From contig JABIXC010000007.1 in the NCBI GenBank assembly GCA_018666775.1, positions 378,015-442,014 of the forward strand: a DNA stretch of 64,000 nucleotides, given 5' to 3'. Both the position numbers and the translations under genes were made by a program. This DNA comes from Rhodospirillales bacterium (GTDB lineage: Bacteria > Pseudomonadota > Alphaproteobacteria > SMXQ01). The notes below the pieces were generated by a model. That model made no database searches and had not been told where the DNA came from. It saw nothing but the letters and a program-made list of their open reading frames with translations. This document shows, piece after piece, positions 46,177 through 55,699 of the stretch (positions are counted from its first letter, which is position 1; each line of letters starts with the position of its first letter).

Positions 46177-47205
46177 ATGACTGCAAAACCTGAAAATTCA
46201 CAGCCCAAAACAGCACCCAAAACAGCGCCCGATTCCCAAACAGAAGAATCCCGGGCAAAGATGTTATCTGTGGCACGGCGTGTTTTTGAAATCGAAGCCC
46301 GGGGCCTGACCGAAGCCGCTCAGGGGCTGGACGACACCTTTCTTGATGCCGTTGACAAAATTCTGAACATTACGGGCCGCCTGATCGTATCGGGCATGGG
46401 GAAAAGCGGCCATATCGCCCACAAAATTGCGGCGACCCTGGCGTCCACTGGCACGCCTTCGTTTTTTGTCCACCCAGCCGAAGCCAGCCACGGCGATCTT
46501 GGCATGATCACCCGTGATGATGCGGTATTGGCCATTTCAAATTCTGGGGATACGGCCGAACTGTCCGATTTGATTGCCTATGCCAAACGATTTTCCATCC
46601 CCCTGATTGGCATTACCACCAATCCCAAAAGCGCACTGGCCGATGGTGCCGATGTCCTTTTGGCGCTCCCCAATGCCGATGAAGCCTGCCCCATGGGATT
46701 GGCACCGACAACCTCAACCACCATGACACTGGCCTTGGGCGATGCCCTTGCCATTGCATTGTTGGAGCACCGTGGCTTCACACCAGACCAGTTTCAACTG
46801 CTTCATCCGGGCGGTCAGCTTGGGCGCGAATTGCTCAAAATTTCTGATATCATGCATGCCGACGATGAAATCCCCAAGGTTGCCCCTGACACCACCATGT
46901 CAGAAGTATTGATCACCATGACCACAAAACATTTTGGGTGTGCCGGTGTCCTTGGTGTGAACAATCAGCTTTTAGGGATCATCACCGATGGCGATCTCAG
47001 GCGGAATATGGCATCGGGTTTGTTGGACGTCAGTGCCGAAACTGTCATGACTGCAAACCCCGTTACCATTGCCTCATCGGCGCTTGCCATTGAGGCGCTT
47101 GCCATTATGAATGACAAGACCATCACGTCCCTGTTTGTGGTTGACGAAAATGAAGTGGTCGGGATCATCCATGTCCACGATCTTCTGCATTTCGGTATAG
47201 CCTGA
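46177..47205 (+). CDS. kdsD: D-arabinose 5-phosphate isomerase (KdsD/KpsF family)
   Basis: A 342-residue enzyme that interconverts ribulose 5-phosphate and arabinose 5-phosphate, the first step to Kdo of LPS. The SIS domain has GMGKSGHIAHKIAATLASTGTP (near 70-91) and ISNSGDTAEL (near 117); two CBS domains follow (about 225-335). The start chosen is ATG at 46177; GTG and TTG codons directly upstream are in frame. It is followed by lptC after 25 bases, so Kdo precursor supply and LPS export genes form one cluster. Confidence 0.96.
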   Translation: MTAKPENSQPKTAPKTAPDSQTEESRAKMLSVARRVFEIEARGLTEAAQGLDDTFLDAVDKILNITGRLIVSGMGKSGHIAHKIAATLASTGTPSFFVHPAEASHGDLGMITRDDAVLAISNSGDTAELSDLIAYAKRFSIPLIGITTNPKSALADGADVLLALPNADEACPMGLAPTTSTTMTLALGDALAIALLEHRGFTPDQFQLLHPGGQLGRELLKISDIMHADDEIPKVAPDTTMSEVLITMTTKHFGCAGVLGVNNQLLGIITDGDLRRNMASGLLDVSAETVMTANPVTIASSALAIEALAIMNDKTITSLFVVDENEVVGIIHVHDLLHFGIA

Positions 47206-47230
47206 AGCCAGATCGGATAAAGGCGCCCAC

Positions 47231-47995
47231 GTGACCGACGCAACCCCGCCAAATTCCCCCAACACCACCAAATCCGGGCAGGACCCCCGGCACACGCCGG
47301 GCACCGAAGGCGGAACCCCGGGGGTGGCAAATCCCGATGGCGCGGGCCAGCGCTGGCGCCGCAAAGTGTGGCTTATGAAAGTAATTTTTCCCGTCATCGC
47401 CGTGTCTCTGATAGCCCTTGTTGGTATCTGGTCACAATGGCAGGAAGGCAGCGGTGGATTTAAAGTTGGCTTTTCCCTGCTCCAGCAAGACGAAGCCAAA
47501 ACCCTGCGCATGGTCAATGCCCGTTTTGCCGGAACCAACAAAAATGCAGAGCCCTACCTTCTGACCGCAGATGAGGCCATTCAAGATGCCCCCGGTGCGG
47601 ACACCATTCGCCTTAAAAACCCCAAAGGGGACATCACAACCCACAAAGGGATCTGGGTCGCACTGACGGCCCCCCAGGGCAAATACAGCCAAAGTCGGGA
47701 AATTCTTGATCTTTCGGGTGGCGTCACGCTGTTCCATGATTCCGGCATGGAATTCACCAGTGCTACCGCCCAGGTTAATCTCAAAGCAGGCACCGCAGAA
47801 GGGTTCGACCCAGTCGCTGGTCAAGGGCCATCCATTGATATCAGCGGCGAAGGATTTAAGGTTTTAGATCAAGGCATGCGCATCATTTTCACAGGCAAAT
47901 CAAAGGCCATGCTATATCCTAAAGACAAACGCCAGCGACAGATGCCTGACCGACTGGCCCCGGCCCACACGTCTGGCCCAAAAGGAAACAAGTGA
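47231..47995 (+). CDS. lptC: LPS export protein LptC
   Basis: A 254-residue protein with a Gly/Pro-rich cytoplasmic N-terminus, one membrane segment VIFPVIAVSLIALVGIW (about 51-67) and a periplasmic beta-jellyroll domain with LVTAxxA-type strands such as YLLTADEAIQDAP near 103. It anchors LptA to LptB2FG at the inner membrane. The GTG at 47231 is the start. The stop is one base before lptA. Confidence 0.9.
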   Translation: MTDATPPNSPNTTKSGQDPRHTPGTEGGTPGVANPDGAGQRWRRKVWLMKVIFPVIAVSLIALVGIWSQWQEGSGGFKVGFSLLQQDEAKTLRMVNARFAGTNKNAEPYLLTADEAIQDAPGADTIRLKNPKGDITTHKGIWVALTAPQGKYSQSREILDLSGGVTLFHDSGMEFTSATAQVNLKAGTAEGFDPVAGQGPSIDISGEGFKVLDQGMRIIFTGKSKAMLYPKDKRQRQMPDRLAPAHTSGPKGNK

Positions 47996-47996
47996 C

Positions 47997-48926
47997 ATGA
48001 ACACCCGGTCTTTATTTTCTTCGATCGCCCTTGCAGTCACCTTTGCCGCCGGTCTGGCACACCCCGATTTGGCCGCTGCCCAAGGACTGGGCTTAGGGGC
48101 CAAAAGCGGCAAACCCATCGAGGTTTTTGCCGACAAGGGGATTGAGTGGCTTAAGGCTGATCGGCGCTATATTGCCCGAGGCAATGCCAAGGCCATCCAG
48201 GGAACAACCACGGTCTATGGGGACACCCTGATCGCCTATTACAGCGAAACCAAGGGCAAGGATTCAGAAATTTACCGGATTGATGCCATCGGCAACGTCA
48301 AAATCACCTCGCCAACCGAAACTGCCTATGGCGAAACCGGGGTCTACGACATCATCAACGGCGTGCTTGTTCTGAAGGGAAATAATCTCAAGCTGCTCAC
48401 CCGTGAAGACATCATCACGGCCAGAGACAGTCTTGAATATTATGAAACCAAAAACCTTGCCATCGCCCGGGGCCAAGCAAAAGCCCGGCCCACAAAAAAA
48501 TTAAATGCCGCCGACAATCGCTTGGTCAAGGCCGATGTCTTGACGGCATTGTTCACGAATGCCCCAAAGAAAACCGCAAAAAAATTGCCCAGGAAAAAGA
48601 CATCTAAACAAGACCCCAACACCGGAACAATCAGACGCATAGATGCCTATGGCAATGTTGTCATCATCCGGCCTGGCGAAATTGCATTGGGCGACCGTGG
48701 AACGTATTTCCCACAAACCGGGATCGCCAATTTGTGGGGGAAGGTCAAAATTACCCGAGGTGACAGCCAAATGAATGGGGATCGGGCCATCGTTAATATG
48801 AAAACCGGAATCAGCCACATCATTTCCGATAACAAATCCAAGGGCACACCCCCGGTCAGGATGCTGCTGGCCCCAAAGAAAAACGCTGACCCAAAAGAAA
48901 AACAAAGCAAAAGTCGTGCCAAATAA
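47997..48926 (+). CDS. lptA: LPS transport periplasmic protein LptA (OstA-like)
   Basis: A 309-residue exported protein; residues 1-28 are a signal peptide (SSIALAVTFAAGLA, cleavage after AAA). The OstA domain covers about 38-165 (GNAKAIQGTTTVYGDTLIAYY) and a second beta-repeat part covers about 200-275. A Lys-rich linker (about 180-205) and Lys-rich tail separate and end the folded parts; LptA is usually shorter, about 180-200 residues, so this is a long variant. It bridges LptC to the outer-membrane LptD. The ATG starts one base after the lptC stop. Confidence 0.92.
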   Translation: MNTRSLFSSIALAVTFAAGLAHPDLAAAQGLGLGAKSGKPIEVFADKGIEWLKADRRYIARGNAKAIQGTTTVYGDTLIAYYSETKGKDSEIYRIDAIGNVKITSPTETAYGETGVYDIINGVLVLKGNNLKLLTREDIITARDSLEYYETKNLAIARGQAKARPTKKLNAADNRLVKADVLTALFTNAPKKTAKKLPRKKTSKQDPNTGTIRRIDAYGNVVIIRPGEIALGDRGTYFPQTGIANLWGKVKITRGDSQMNGDRAIVNMKTGISHIISDNKSKGTPPVRMLLAPKKNADPKEKQSKSRAK

Positions 48927-48975
48927 GAAAAATTCACCAAAAATCAATAAATAAGTCCATACTTACAGTCCTAAG

Positions 48976-49821
48976 ATGGAAAAAACGCCAAATCATACCG
49001 CGCCCAACGCGAATGGGACGCCCAAATCCGGGGCAAAATCCGGGGCAAATTCAGACCAATCTGCCGGTCCGGCCGATGGTCCGGAGTTGGTCGCCGTGAA
49101 TTCCGGGTTAGAAGCGATTAACCTTGGGAAACGCTTCAAAAAACGCCCCGTGCTGCGCGAAATCAGCCTTTCCGTGCAACGCGGTGAAGTTGTCGGACTG
49201 TTGGGTCCAAATGGTGCCGGCAAAACCACCTGTTTTTATATCATGTGCGGATTGATCACCCCCGATTACGGTGGGGTGCGCCTTGATGGTGAAGATGTCA
49301 CCAACCTGCCCATGTATCGACGTGCCCGGCTTGGCATTGGCTACCTTCCCCAGGAAGCATCCATTTTCAGGGGGCTGAACGTCGCCGATAACATCCGCGC
49401 TGTCTTGGAGGTGGTTGAACCGGTCCGGGAAAAACGCGAATCCCAACTGGAAGACCTGTTGGCTGAGTTTTCAATCTCTCATTTGCAACGCACCCCGGCG
49501 CTTGCACTTTCAGGCGGTGAACGCCGCCGCGTTGAAATTGCCCGGGCGCTTGCGGCGTCTCCACAATTTATGCTGCTGGACGAACCCCTGGCCGGGATTG
49601 ATCCGGTGGCGCTCGGCGATATTCGTGATCTTGTCCTGCACCTGAAAGATCGCGGCATCGGCGTCCTGATCACCGATCACAATGTTCGCGAAACCCTTGA
49701 TATTGTTGACCGCGCCTACATCATCCATGACGGCTTGGTCCTCATGGAAGGAACCCCGGATGAAATTCTGGCCCATGAAGATGTTCGCAGGGTCTATCTG
49801 GGGGAACGGTTTAGTCTGTAG
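48976..49821 (+). CDS. lptB: LPS export ABC transporter ATP-binding protein LptB
   Basis: A 281-residue ATPase. Walker A is GPNGAGKTT (near residue 76), the Q-loop follows near [10 protein letters not shown], the signature motif is [15 protein letters not shown] (near 175) and Walker B is [12 protein letters not shown] (near 195), with the H-loop His in ITDHNVRE. The first 40 residues are Ala/Pro/Gly-rich and not part of the ABC fold. LptB powers LPS extraction with LptFG, which are not in the window. The gene sits between lptA and rpoN. Confidence 0.97.
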   Translation: MEKTPNHTAPNANGTPKSGAKSGANSDQSAGPADGPELVAVNSGLEAINLGKRFKKRPVLREISLSVQRGEVVGLLGPNGAGKTTCFYIMCGLITPDYGGVRLDGEDVTNLPMYRRARLGIGYLPQEASIFRGLNVADNIRAVLEVVEPVREKRESQLEDLLAEFSISHLQRTPALALSGGERRRVEIARALAASPQFMLLDEPLAGIDPVALGDIRDLVLHLKDRGIGVLITDHNVRETLDIVDRAYIIHDGLVLMEGTPDEILAHEDVRRVYLGERFSL

Positions 49822-49830
49822 GTGTAAGTG

Positions 49831-51462
49831 ATGGCGTTATCCCCAAAATTGGCGCTTCGCCAAACCACGTCTCTGGTCATGACACCTCAGTTGCAACAGG
49901 CGATCAAGCTGCTGCAACTTTCCAATCAGGACTTGTCTGAATTCGTCGAAACCGAAATTGCAGAAAACCCGCTTCTAGAACGTGAAACCGGCGACGGTGG
50001 ATTAGAGCAAAATGAAGCGGGATCAGAATCCCAAGACACCCCGGAATCATTTGACCCACCCAGTGACGCACCTAGTGGTGACACCCCCGGTGATGGTAAC
50101 GATGTCCCCACAGATATCACAGACGCCCCCGGTGACGACATTGATGGGCCGCTTTCGCCTGATACGAGCACTTTGGCGACGGCTGAAAACCCACCTGATG
50201 CAAGCGATGCCCCCCTTGATACGGATTTCGAAAATGTCTGGACCAACGATGACCGAACAGACATCAACGATTCCCCCCCGCCACAATTTGAAGACTGGGG
50301 CGGCGGCGGCGGCAGTTTCGAGGGCGAGGGCTACAATCTGGAAGAAATCATTTCAGAAGAATCCAGCCTGCGAGACCATCTGAACAGTCAGGTCAATGTG
50401 GCCATCAATGACCCAGGCGAGCGCCTGATTGCCTTCGCCCTGATCGATGCCCTGGACGAGACGGGCTATCTGGAGCTGGAAATATCTGACATTGCAGAAC
50501 GGCTTGGCACCGACATTGAACAGGTCGAAGCCGTCCTGGAAACAACCCAGACCTTTGATCCCGCCGGAATTTTTGCCCGGAACCTTGGCGAATGTCTGGC
50601 ACTGCAGCTGCGCGAACGCGATCGCCTTGATCCTGCAATGGTGGCCTTCACAGAGAATCTTGAACTTCTGGCGCGCCGCGATATGGCTGCGCTGAAACGG
50701 ATTTGCGGCGTTGACGAAGAAGACCTGATGGACATGGTTGCTGAAATTCGTACCCTTGATCCCAAACCAGGGCTTTCCCATAACACTGAAGTTGCACAAA
50801 CCGTCATCCCCGATGTTCTGGTTCGGGCCAAGCCCCCCAGCACCCATGATCCTGATGGCGGCTGGCATATTGAACTGAATGCCGAAACCCTCCCCCGGGT
50901 GCTGGTCAACCAGTCCTACGTTGCCGAGGTCAAAAAAGTTGTGCGCGCGAAGAAAGACCGTGAATACTTGAGCGAACGATTGGCATCGGCCAATTGGCTG
51001 ATCAAAGCCCTGCACCAACGGGCAACAACCATCCTCAAGGTATCAACGGAAATCGTTCGAACCCAGGATGCCTTCCTTAACAAGGGTGTCAAATATCTCC
51101 GTCCCCTTACCCTTCGTGAAATTGCCGATGCCATCGAAATGCATGAAAGTACGGTAAGCCGGGTGACAACGAATAAATTCATTTCAACGCCCAGGGGCGT
51201 TTTCGAATTGAAATATTTTTTCACCGCAGCAATCATGTCCACCAAAGGCGGGGACGCCCATTCGGCCGAAGCGGTGCGCTACCGTATCAAGGAACTGATT
51301 GGCGGTGAAAAACCGAAATCAATTCTTTCCGATGACAAAATTGTTAACATCCTTTCTGCCGAAGGCGTGGACATTGCGCGGCGAACCGTCGCCAAATATC
51401 GCGAGACCCTACATATCCCATCATCGGTTCAGCGACGCCGCGAAAAATCCCTAACCATCTGA
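49831..51462 (+). CDS. rpoN: RNA polymerase sigma-54 factor RpoN
   Basis: A 543-residue sigma-54. Region I is Gln/Leu-rich (TPQLQQAIKLLQLSNQDL, about 17-34), region II is acidic and Asp/Pro-rich (about 50-165), and region III holds the core-binding part and the RpoN box ARRTVAKYRE near residue 520, preceded by the helix-turn-helix STVSRVTTNKFI near 440. It directs transcription of nitrogen and other regulons with enhancer-binding activators. The ATG at 49831 is chosen (a GTG immediately upstream is also in frame). It follows lptB closely, the usual order. Confidence 0.97.
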   Translation: MALSPKLALRQTTSLVMTPQLQQAIKLLQLSNQDLSEFVETEIAENPLLERETGDGGLEQNEAGSESQDTPESFDPPSDAPSGDTPGDGNDVPTDITDAPGDDIDGPLSPDTSTLATAENPPDASDAPLDTDFENVWTNDDRTDINDSPPPQFEDWGGGGGSFEGEGYNLEEIISEESSLRDHLNSQVNVAINDPGERLIAFALIDALDETGYLELEISDIAERLGTDIEQVEAVLETTQTFDPAGIFARNLGECLALQLRERDRLDPAMVAFTENLELLARRDMAALKRICGVDEEDLMDMVAEIRTLDPKPGLSHNTEVAQTVIPDVLVRAKPPSTHDPDGGWHIELNAETLPRVLVNQSYVAEVKKVVRAKKDREYLSERLASANWLIKALHQRATTILKVSTEIVRTQDAFLNKGVKYLRPLTLREIADAIEMHESTVSRVTTNKFISTPRGVFELKYFFTAAIMSTKGGDAHSAEAVRYRIKELIGGEKPKSILSDDKIVNILSAEGVDIARRTVAKYRETLHIPSSVQRRREKSLTI

Positions 51463-51486
51463 AATTACACAATAAATATAGGGCCC

Positions 51487-51515
51487 TTGACTCCCGCAGG
51501 TGCGGAAACTAATTT
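51487..51515 (+). promoter_or_regulatory. Candidate sigma-70 promoter of ptsN
   Basis: TTGACT (51487-51492) and TAATTT (51510-51515) are spaced 17 bases, about 116 bases before ptsN. This suggests ptsN has its own promoter in the 168-base gap after rpoN, where no gene is present. Confidence 0.5.
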
Positions 51516-51630
51516 GCGCCGAACTCAGCTTGCAACCAGCGGGTTATAAACCTCTAAACAGACAAACACGCTGACCGGCAGCCGTCACACGAGACCTGCT
51601 CAAGCAAAATACAGCAACAAGGATGCAACA

Positions 51631-52095
51631 GTGGATATTGCAGACCTGATTACAGCCCAAGCCGTGATCCCCAATCTTAAAGTAACCAGCAAGAAGCAGG
51701 CCCTTCAGGAACTCTCTCGCATCGCTGCAGAGATCACGGGCATGGGTGAAAAAAGAATCTTTGAGATTCTGATTGAACGCGAACGCCTTGGGACCACGGG
51801 TGTTGGTTCTGGTGTCGCCATTCCCCACGGCAAGCTGGCTGATCTGCCTCAATTGTATGGCGTGTTCGCCCGCCTGGATCAAAGTGTGGATTACGACTCG
51901 GTTGATGAACAACCCGTCGACCTGATTTTTCTTCTTTTGGCCCCGGAATCTGCAGGCGCTGATCATCTGAAGGCTTTGGCCCGGGTTTCCCGACAGCTCC
52001 GCGATCGCGCCACATGCGATAAACTGCGCGGCTCTGAATCGACCGATGCCCTTTATCTGCTGTTAACAGAGCCCGTAGCCAGCAACGCGGCTTAA
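51631..52095 (+). CDS. ptsN: PTS IIA-like nitrogen regulatory protein PtsN
   Basis: A 154-residue EIIA-Ntr protein. The phosphorylated His is in VAIPHGKLADLPQL near residue 68, and the fold is the EIIA-mannitol type with the RERLGTTGVGSG segment just before it. It accepts phosphate from NPr and regulates potassium, nitrogen and envelope functions. The start is GTG at 51631. In many proteobacteria hpf lies between rpoN and ptsN; here it does not. Confidence 0.96.
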   Translation: MDIADLITAQAVIPNLKVTSKKQALQELSRIAAEITGMGEKRIFEILIERERLGTTGVGSGVAIPHGKLADLPQLYGVFARLDQSVDYDSVDEQPVDLIFLLLAPESAGADHLKALARVSRQLRDRATCDKLRGSESTDALYLLLTEPVASNAA

Positions 52096-52171
52096 TCCGT
52101 AAGCCCAAATCCAAGTTTATTTTTTTAAGATTTTAGAAGATCATGCCCACAAGCAGGCATTCATGTCGGTC

Positions 52172-52393
52172 TTAATTGACGCAAACGGCTTCCATGTCAT
52201 GGTCGCGTATGGTCGAAAATGCCACATCCCGATCGCCCAAAATGGCTATTTCGGTGCCATCTGCGGCATGGACTGAAAATGCAGACACGCCCTGGATCGT
52301 GACGGATTTCACATAAGCCACATTTTGCAGCCCTAAAATCGCAAGGTCCTGATCAGACATCAGTCTGGAATTATCGAGGATCGCCATGGTCAT
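52172..52393 (-). CDS. DUF1150 family protein
   Basis: A 73-residue protein with LAILGLQNVAYVKSVTIQG (residues 17-35) and FSVHAADGTEIAILGDRDVA (39-58), the pattern of the small alphaproteobacterial DUF1150 family. Function is unknown. The start is ATG at 52393; a second ATG two codons later is possible. It converges on ptsN. The region 52394-52646 contains no gene. Confidence 0.8.
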   Translation of the reverse strand: MTMAILDNSRLMSDQDLAILGLQNVAYVKSVTIQGVSAFSVHAADGTEIAILGDRDVAFSTIRDHDMEAVCVN

Positions 52394-52646
52394 TGCCTAA
52401 AGTCCGATCTTATTTTCACTGATTTTCTATACCCCCAAGCCTAATTGGGCTTCGCTAAGAAACCCTTTAGATGACACAAAAAAACGACCCCGGACAAAAT
52501 AAAATATTGTTTATTTTCAATTGATTATGGATTTTCAACAAACAAATTCACCCAAAAGATGAATAAAATTGACCCACGGGTTCCGTCACTGAAATGGTGG
52601 GTGCATCTGCGGGAAGAATGGCTCTGAAAACGCCCTGCAAAACAAC

Positions 52647-52673
52647 AAAGGCCCGGCTTTTGCCGGGCCTTTC
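52647..52673 (-). terminator. Terminator after tRNA-Ala
   Basis: AAAGGCCCGGC and GCCGGGCCTTT form an 11-bp inverted repeat around TTTT-type loop, seven bases beyond the tRNA 3' end on the minus strand. It ends in TTTGTTGTTTT on that strand. Confidence 0.8.
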
Positions 52674-52679
52674 CTGATA

Positions 52680-52755
52680 TGGTGGAGCCGAGGGGAATCG
52701 AACCCCTGACCTCGTGAATGCCATTCACGCGCTCTCCCAACTGAGCTACGGCCCC
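52680..52755 (-). tRNA. tRNA-Ala (anticodon GGC)
   Basis: The 76-base minus-strand sequence has acceptor GGGGCCG/CGGCTCC, a D arm AGCTCAGTTGGGAGAGC, an anticodon arm CGTGA-ATGGCAT-TCACG with anticodon GGC, a TTCGA T-loop and an encoded ACCA. Confidence 0.97.
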
Positions 52756-52904
52756 GAATTTCGGGCTCCGCACAAGCATAACGCTTGCGGAAGTGCCCCA
52801 TAAACCTTCTGCAGATTTATGGCGGATGGGAAAATAGGATTACGTTGGTGATTTAGGCAAGTAAAAAATCTTGGGGGCCAATGCTGGCAACAGCGCCAAT
52901 CTTA

Positions 52905-53303
52905 TTAATCATCGGTGCTGGCACCCTTTTTCTCAACCACTTCAGCAACATCATCTTCGTCGTCTCCAAAATCAGATGTGTCGCCAATGATGTCCCCATC
53001 ATCATCATCATCTTCTTCTTCATCGTCGTCGTCACTGATGCCAATATCGCCAAGCGCTTCATCGATTTTTTTATCCGGATTTTCGTCCTGATCCGAATCC
53101 TCATCATCCCCGCCTTGTGCCTTTGGCGGGGCTTCCACAACTGCCACCACCTCTGCTTCGGCTTTTGCGCGCCTGGGCTTTGGCTTTACAGGAACAAACA
53201 CAGCCTCACATTTGGGACAGATTATTTCTTCCCGACACATGTCATAAAATTTTGCGTCACATTCCTGGCAAGTACGCTTGACGCCCCACTCTGGTTTTGC
53301 CAC
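52905..53303 (-). CDS. TIGR02300 family protein (zinc-ribbon head, acidic tail)
   Basis: A 132-residue protein: residues 1-45 hold two CxxC pairs (CQEC and CPKC, with CDAKFYDM between), a zinc-ribbon-like head; a basic Lys/Arg stretch follows (about 42-52), and residues 65-120 are almost all Asp/Glu with long Asp runs. This is the FYDLN-acid family, typical of alphaproteobacteria and often near aroA; function unknown. The GTG at 53303 is chosen because GGAGG lies five bases upstream; it gives the usual start VAKPEWG. It is divergent from aroA. Confidence 0.88.
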   Translation of the reverse strand: MAKPEWGVKRTCQECDAKFYDMCREEIICPKCEAVFVPVKPKPRRAKAEAEVVAVVEAPPKAQGGDDEDSDQDENPDKKIDEALGDIGISDDDDEEEDDDDDGDIIGDTSDFGDDEDDVAEVVEKKGASTDD

Positions 53304-53473
53304 GAGTTCCTCCAACTTTTAAAATCCCCTCCGGAGATACCCGGAGCGTCAACCAATTAACCATCAACCGAGGGTGTTATAAAAAATATCTCTTAAGCCA
53401 ATTGCCATGATCCCTCTCGCCTGTCAAAACTAATTTAATCATTCCCTCAATCATTTTGATTGCACCAAAACCT

Positions 53474-53497
53474 CCCAACCAAGACAGGGCGGTTGGG
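53474..53497. repeat. Inverted repeat between the TIGR02300 gene and aroA
   Basis: CCCAACC (53474-53480) and GGTTGGG (53491-53497) flank a 10-base centre, about 130 bases before aroA. There is no T-run, so an operator is likelier than a terminator. The 322-base gap 53304-53625 contains no gene. Confidence 0.4.
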
Positions 53498-53625
53498 TTA
53501 TGCTAAAGCAGGCACAGCCTTGGCCGTAAGAATCCAGTATTTACAGGGGCCTGATGCCTAAAGCACGACCAAAGATGCATTCATAAAATAACCTTTTGAA
53601 CACAACAAAGCCACAAGAGCCAAAA

Positions 53626-54978
53626 ATGACGCAGACCAGTGCCCAGCCCCTGACCTCCTCACCCGTCTCTGCCCTTAAAGGCGATATCGGTGTTCCTGGT
53701 GATAAATCCATTTCGCACCGTGCATTGATGATCGGTGCCATCAGTGTTGGCCATACCCGCATCACCGGACTTTTAGAAGGGGGCGACGTCATGGCAACGG
53801 CATCCGTCCTTCGGGCCCTTGGGGTTAAGGTCGTGCGTGAAAATGCAGCAATTTATACCGTTGATGGTGTCGGCCTTGGGGGCTTGGCTGATCCATCAAC
53901 CACTCTCGACTTTGGCAATTCCGGAACTGGTGCCCGACTTCTCATGGGCATCCTTGGGACCCACCCCATCACTGCCCAGATCACCGGCGACCATTCTCTG
54001 GTGGAACGGCCGATGTCGCGAATCATAGAACCGCTTTCCCAAATGGGTGCAGAATTTACAGCACGCAGTGGCGGGCGTCTGCCGCTCACGTTACAAGGCT
54101 CGCGCATGCCGGTGCCAATCACCTACAGGCTTCCTGTTCCCTCAGCGCAGGTTAAGTCTGCCATCCTCCTTGCCGGTCTAAACACGCCGGGGCGAACGAC
54201 CGTGATTGAACCTGAGGCCACCAGGGACCACACCGAATTGATGCTGTCCTATTTTGGCGCAAAATGTGACGCCAAAACAGATGCCCATGGCGCAAAACAC
54301 ATCACCATTGATGGCCAGCCGGAACTGACCGCCAAGCCTGTTTCTGTCCCCGGCGATCCATCATCGGCTGCCTTTATTGCCGTCGCCGCCCTGATTTGTC
54401 CGGGTTCTGATGTTTTGATTCGCAATGTTGGCATTAATCCTTTGCGCATCGGGCTGTACCAGAGCCTCATGGAAATGGGCGCAGACATCGAATTTCAAAA
54501 CACCCGCGAAAGTGCCGGCGAGCCGGTCTGTGACATTGCCGTTCGGGCGTCCTCCCTCAAGGGGATCGAAATTCCGGCCGACCGCGCACCTTCCATGATC
54601 GATGAATATCCCATCATGGCGGTCGCTGCAGCCTTTGCCGAAGGACCAACAATCATGCAAGGCATCGGGGAATTACGGGTTAAGGAAAGCGACCGGATCG
54701 CAGCCATCATCGCTGGCCTGAATGCCATCGGCATTGACCCGGTTGAGGGCGATGACAGTTTGACCATTCCGGGATCCGGCAACCCGCCCAAGGGGGGCGG
54801 CGCCGTCACCAGCCATTTTGATCACCGCATCGCCATGTCATTTCTGGTGGCCGGCATGGCGTGTGAAACGCCCGTCACCGTGGATGATGGCCGCGCCATC
54901 ACCACCAGTTTCCCAGACTTTGATCGATTAATGAATGGGCTGGGTGCCAATATCCAACCGCTCACCCCCCCATCATGA
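53626..54978 (+). CDS. aroA: 3-phosphoshikimate 1-carboxyvinyltransferase (EPSP synthase, class II-like)
   Basis: A 450-residue shikimate-pathway enzyme that transfers enolpyruvate from PEP to shikimate 3-phosphate. GDKSISHRALM (near residue 25) binds PEP and the shikimate phosphate; GNSGTGARLLMG near 105, RPMSRI near 138 and SAQVKSAILLAG near 182 resemble the class II enzymes of Agrobacterium rather than E. coli class I. DEYPIMAVAAA near 330 holds the catalytic Asp and RVKESDR near 358 is conserved. The ATG at 53626 gives the usual length; an in-frame TTG lies upstream. It is followed by cmk after ten bases. Confidence 0.97.
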   Translation: MTQTSAQPLTSSPVSALKGDIGVPGDKSISHRALMIGAISVGHTRITGLLEGGDVMATASVLRALGVKVVRENAAIYTVDGVGLGGLADPSTTLDFGNSGTGARLLMGILGTHPITAQITGDHSLVERPMSRIIEPLSQMGAEFTARSGGRLPLTLQGSRMPVPITYRLPVPSAQVKSAILLAGLNTPGRTTVIEPEATRDHTELMLSYFGAKCDAKTDAHGAKHITIDGQPELTAKPVSVPGDPSSAAFIAVAALICPGSDVLIRNVGINPLRIGLYQSLMEMGADIEFQNTRESAGEPVCDIAVRASSLKGIEIPADRAPSMIDEYPIMAVAAAFAEGPTIMQGIGELRVKESDRIAAIIAGLNAIGIDPVEGDDSLTIPGSGNPPKGGGAVTSHFDHRIAMSFLVAGMACETPVTVDDGRAITTSFPDFDRLMNGLGANIQPLTPPS

Positions 54979-54988
54979 GCCGCCTGAA

Positions 54989-55660
54989 ATGATCATCATC
55001 GCCATAGACGGCCCTGCCGCCGGGGGCAAAGGCACTCTGTCAGCACGGATCGCCACCCATTTAGGGTATGGCCGTCTGGATTCTGGAAAATTGTATCGAG
55101 CAACGGCCGCCTATCTGATGGAAAATGGCCAAAACCCTGACGATGTTGAAGCGGCAACCCATGGGGCAAGACAGATTTCGGCCAAAGACCTTGAAAACCC
55201 GGCGCTGGTTGAAGACCCGGTCGCTTTGGTCGCCGCCAAAATTGCCGCATATGGCCCGGTTCGGGCCGAATTGCTGAAATTTCAACAAGATTTTGCCAAA
55301 AACCCCGAAATATCCGGGTCCCCTGCCCCAGGGGCGGTCATTGATGGCCGCGATATCGGCACCGTTGTCTGCCCAGAGGCCGATGTTAAATTATTTGTCA
55401 CCGCAGATCTGGAGGTCCGTGCAGCGCGGCGGCTTAAAGAGTTGCGGGATAGGGGTGAGGGCAGTATAAAGGCCGACGTTTTGCAGGATATGCGTGTGCG
55501 TGATGCGCGCGACATGGAGCGATCCGAATCACCGTTGAGACAGGCGGCGGATGCTCACTTGCTGGACACTACGGGACTGAACGCGGATCAGGCCTTCGAA
55601 GCCGCCCTTAAGATCATCACATCGATCATTGGGGTTGGCGGCAGAAAGTCAGACGCGTAA
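54989..55660 (+). CDS. cmk: Cytidylate kinase
   Basis: A 223-residue NMP kinase: P-loop IDGPAAGGKGTL (residues 5-16), YGRLDSGKLYRA near 30 in the NMP-binding part, IDGRDIGTVVCP near 116 and the LID region RDARDMERSESPL near 178. It phosphorylates CMP and dCMP. The ATG at 54989 fits the family start; there is an earlier ATG at 54975 closed by a stop. It sits between aroA and rpsA, a common bacterial order. Confidence 0.96.
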   Translation: MIIIAIDGPAAGGKGTLSARIATHLGYGRLDSGKLYRATAAYLMENGQNPDDVEAATHGARQISAKDLENPALVEDPVALVAAKIAAYGPVRAELLKFQQDFAKNPEISGSPAPGAVIDGRDIGTVVCPEADVKLFVTADLEVRAARRLKELRDRGEGSIKADVLQDMRVRDARDMERSESPLRQAADAHLLDTTGLNADQAFEAALKIITSIIGVGGRKSDA

Positions 55661-55699
55661 AGCCCTTGCGGACACAATCAAGAACCGCGATTTGCGTAC

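Noticed and set aside
52960-53040. ATC/TCA trinucleotide repeat-like stretch
   Set aside because: It is the coding sequence of the Asp/Glu-rich tail of the TIGR02300 protein, not a separate repeat element.
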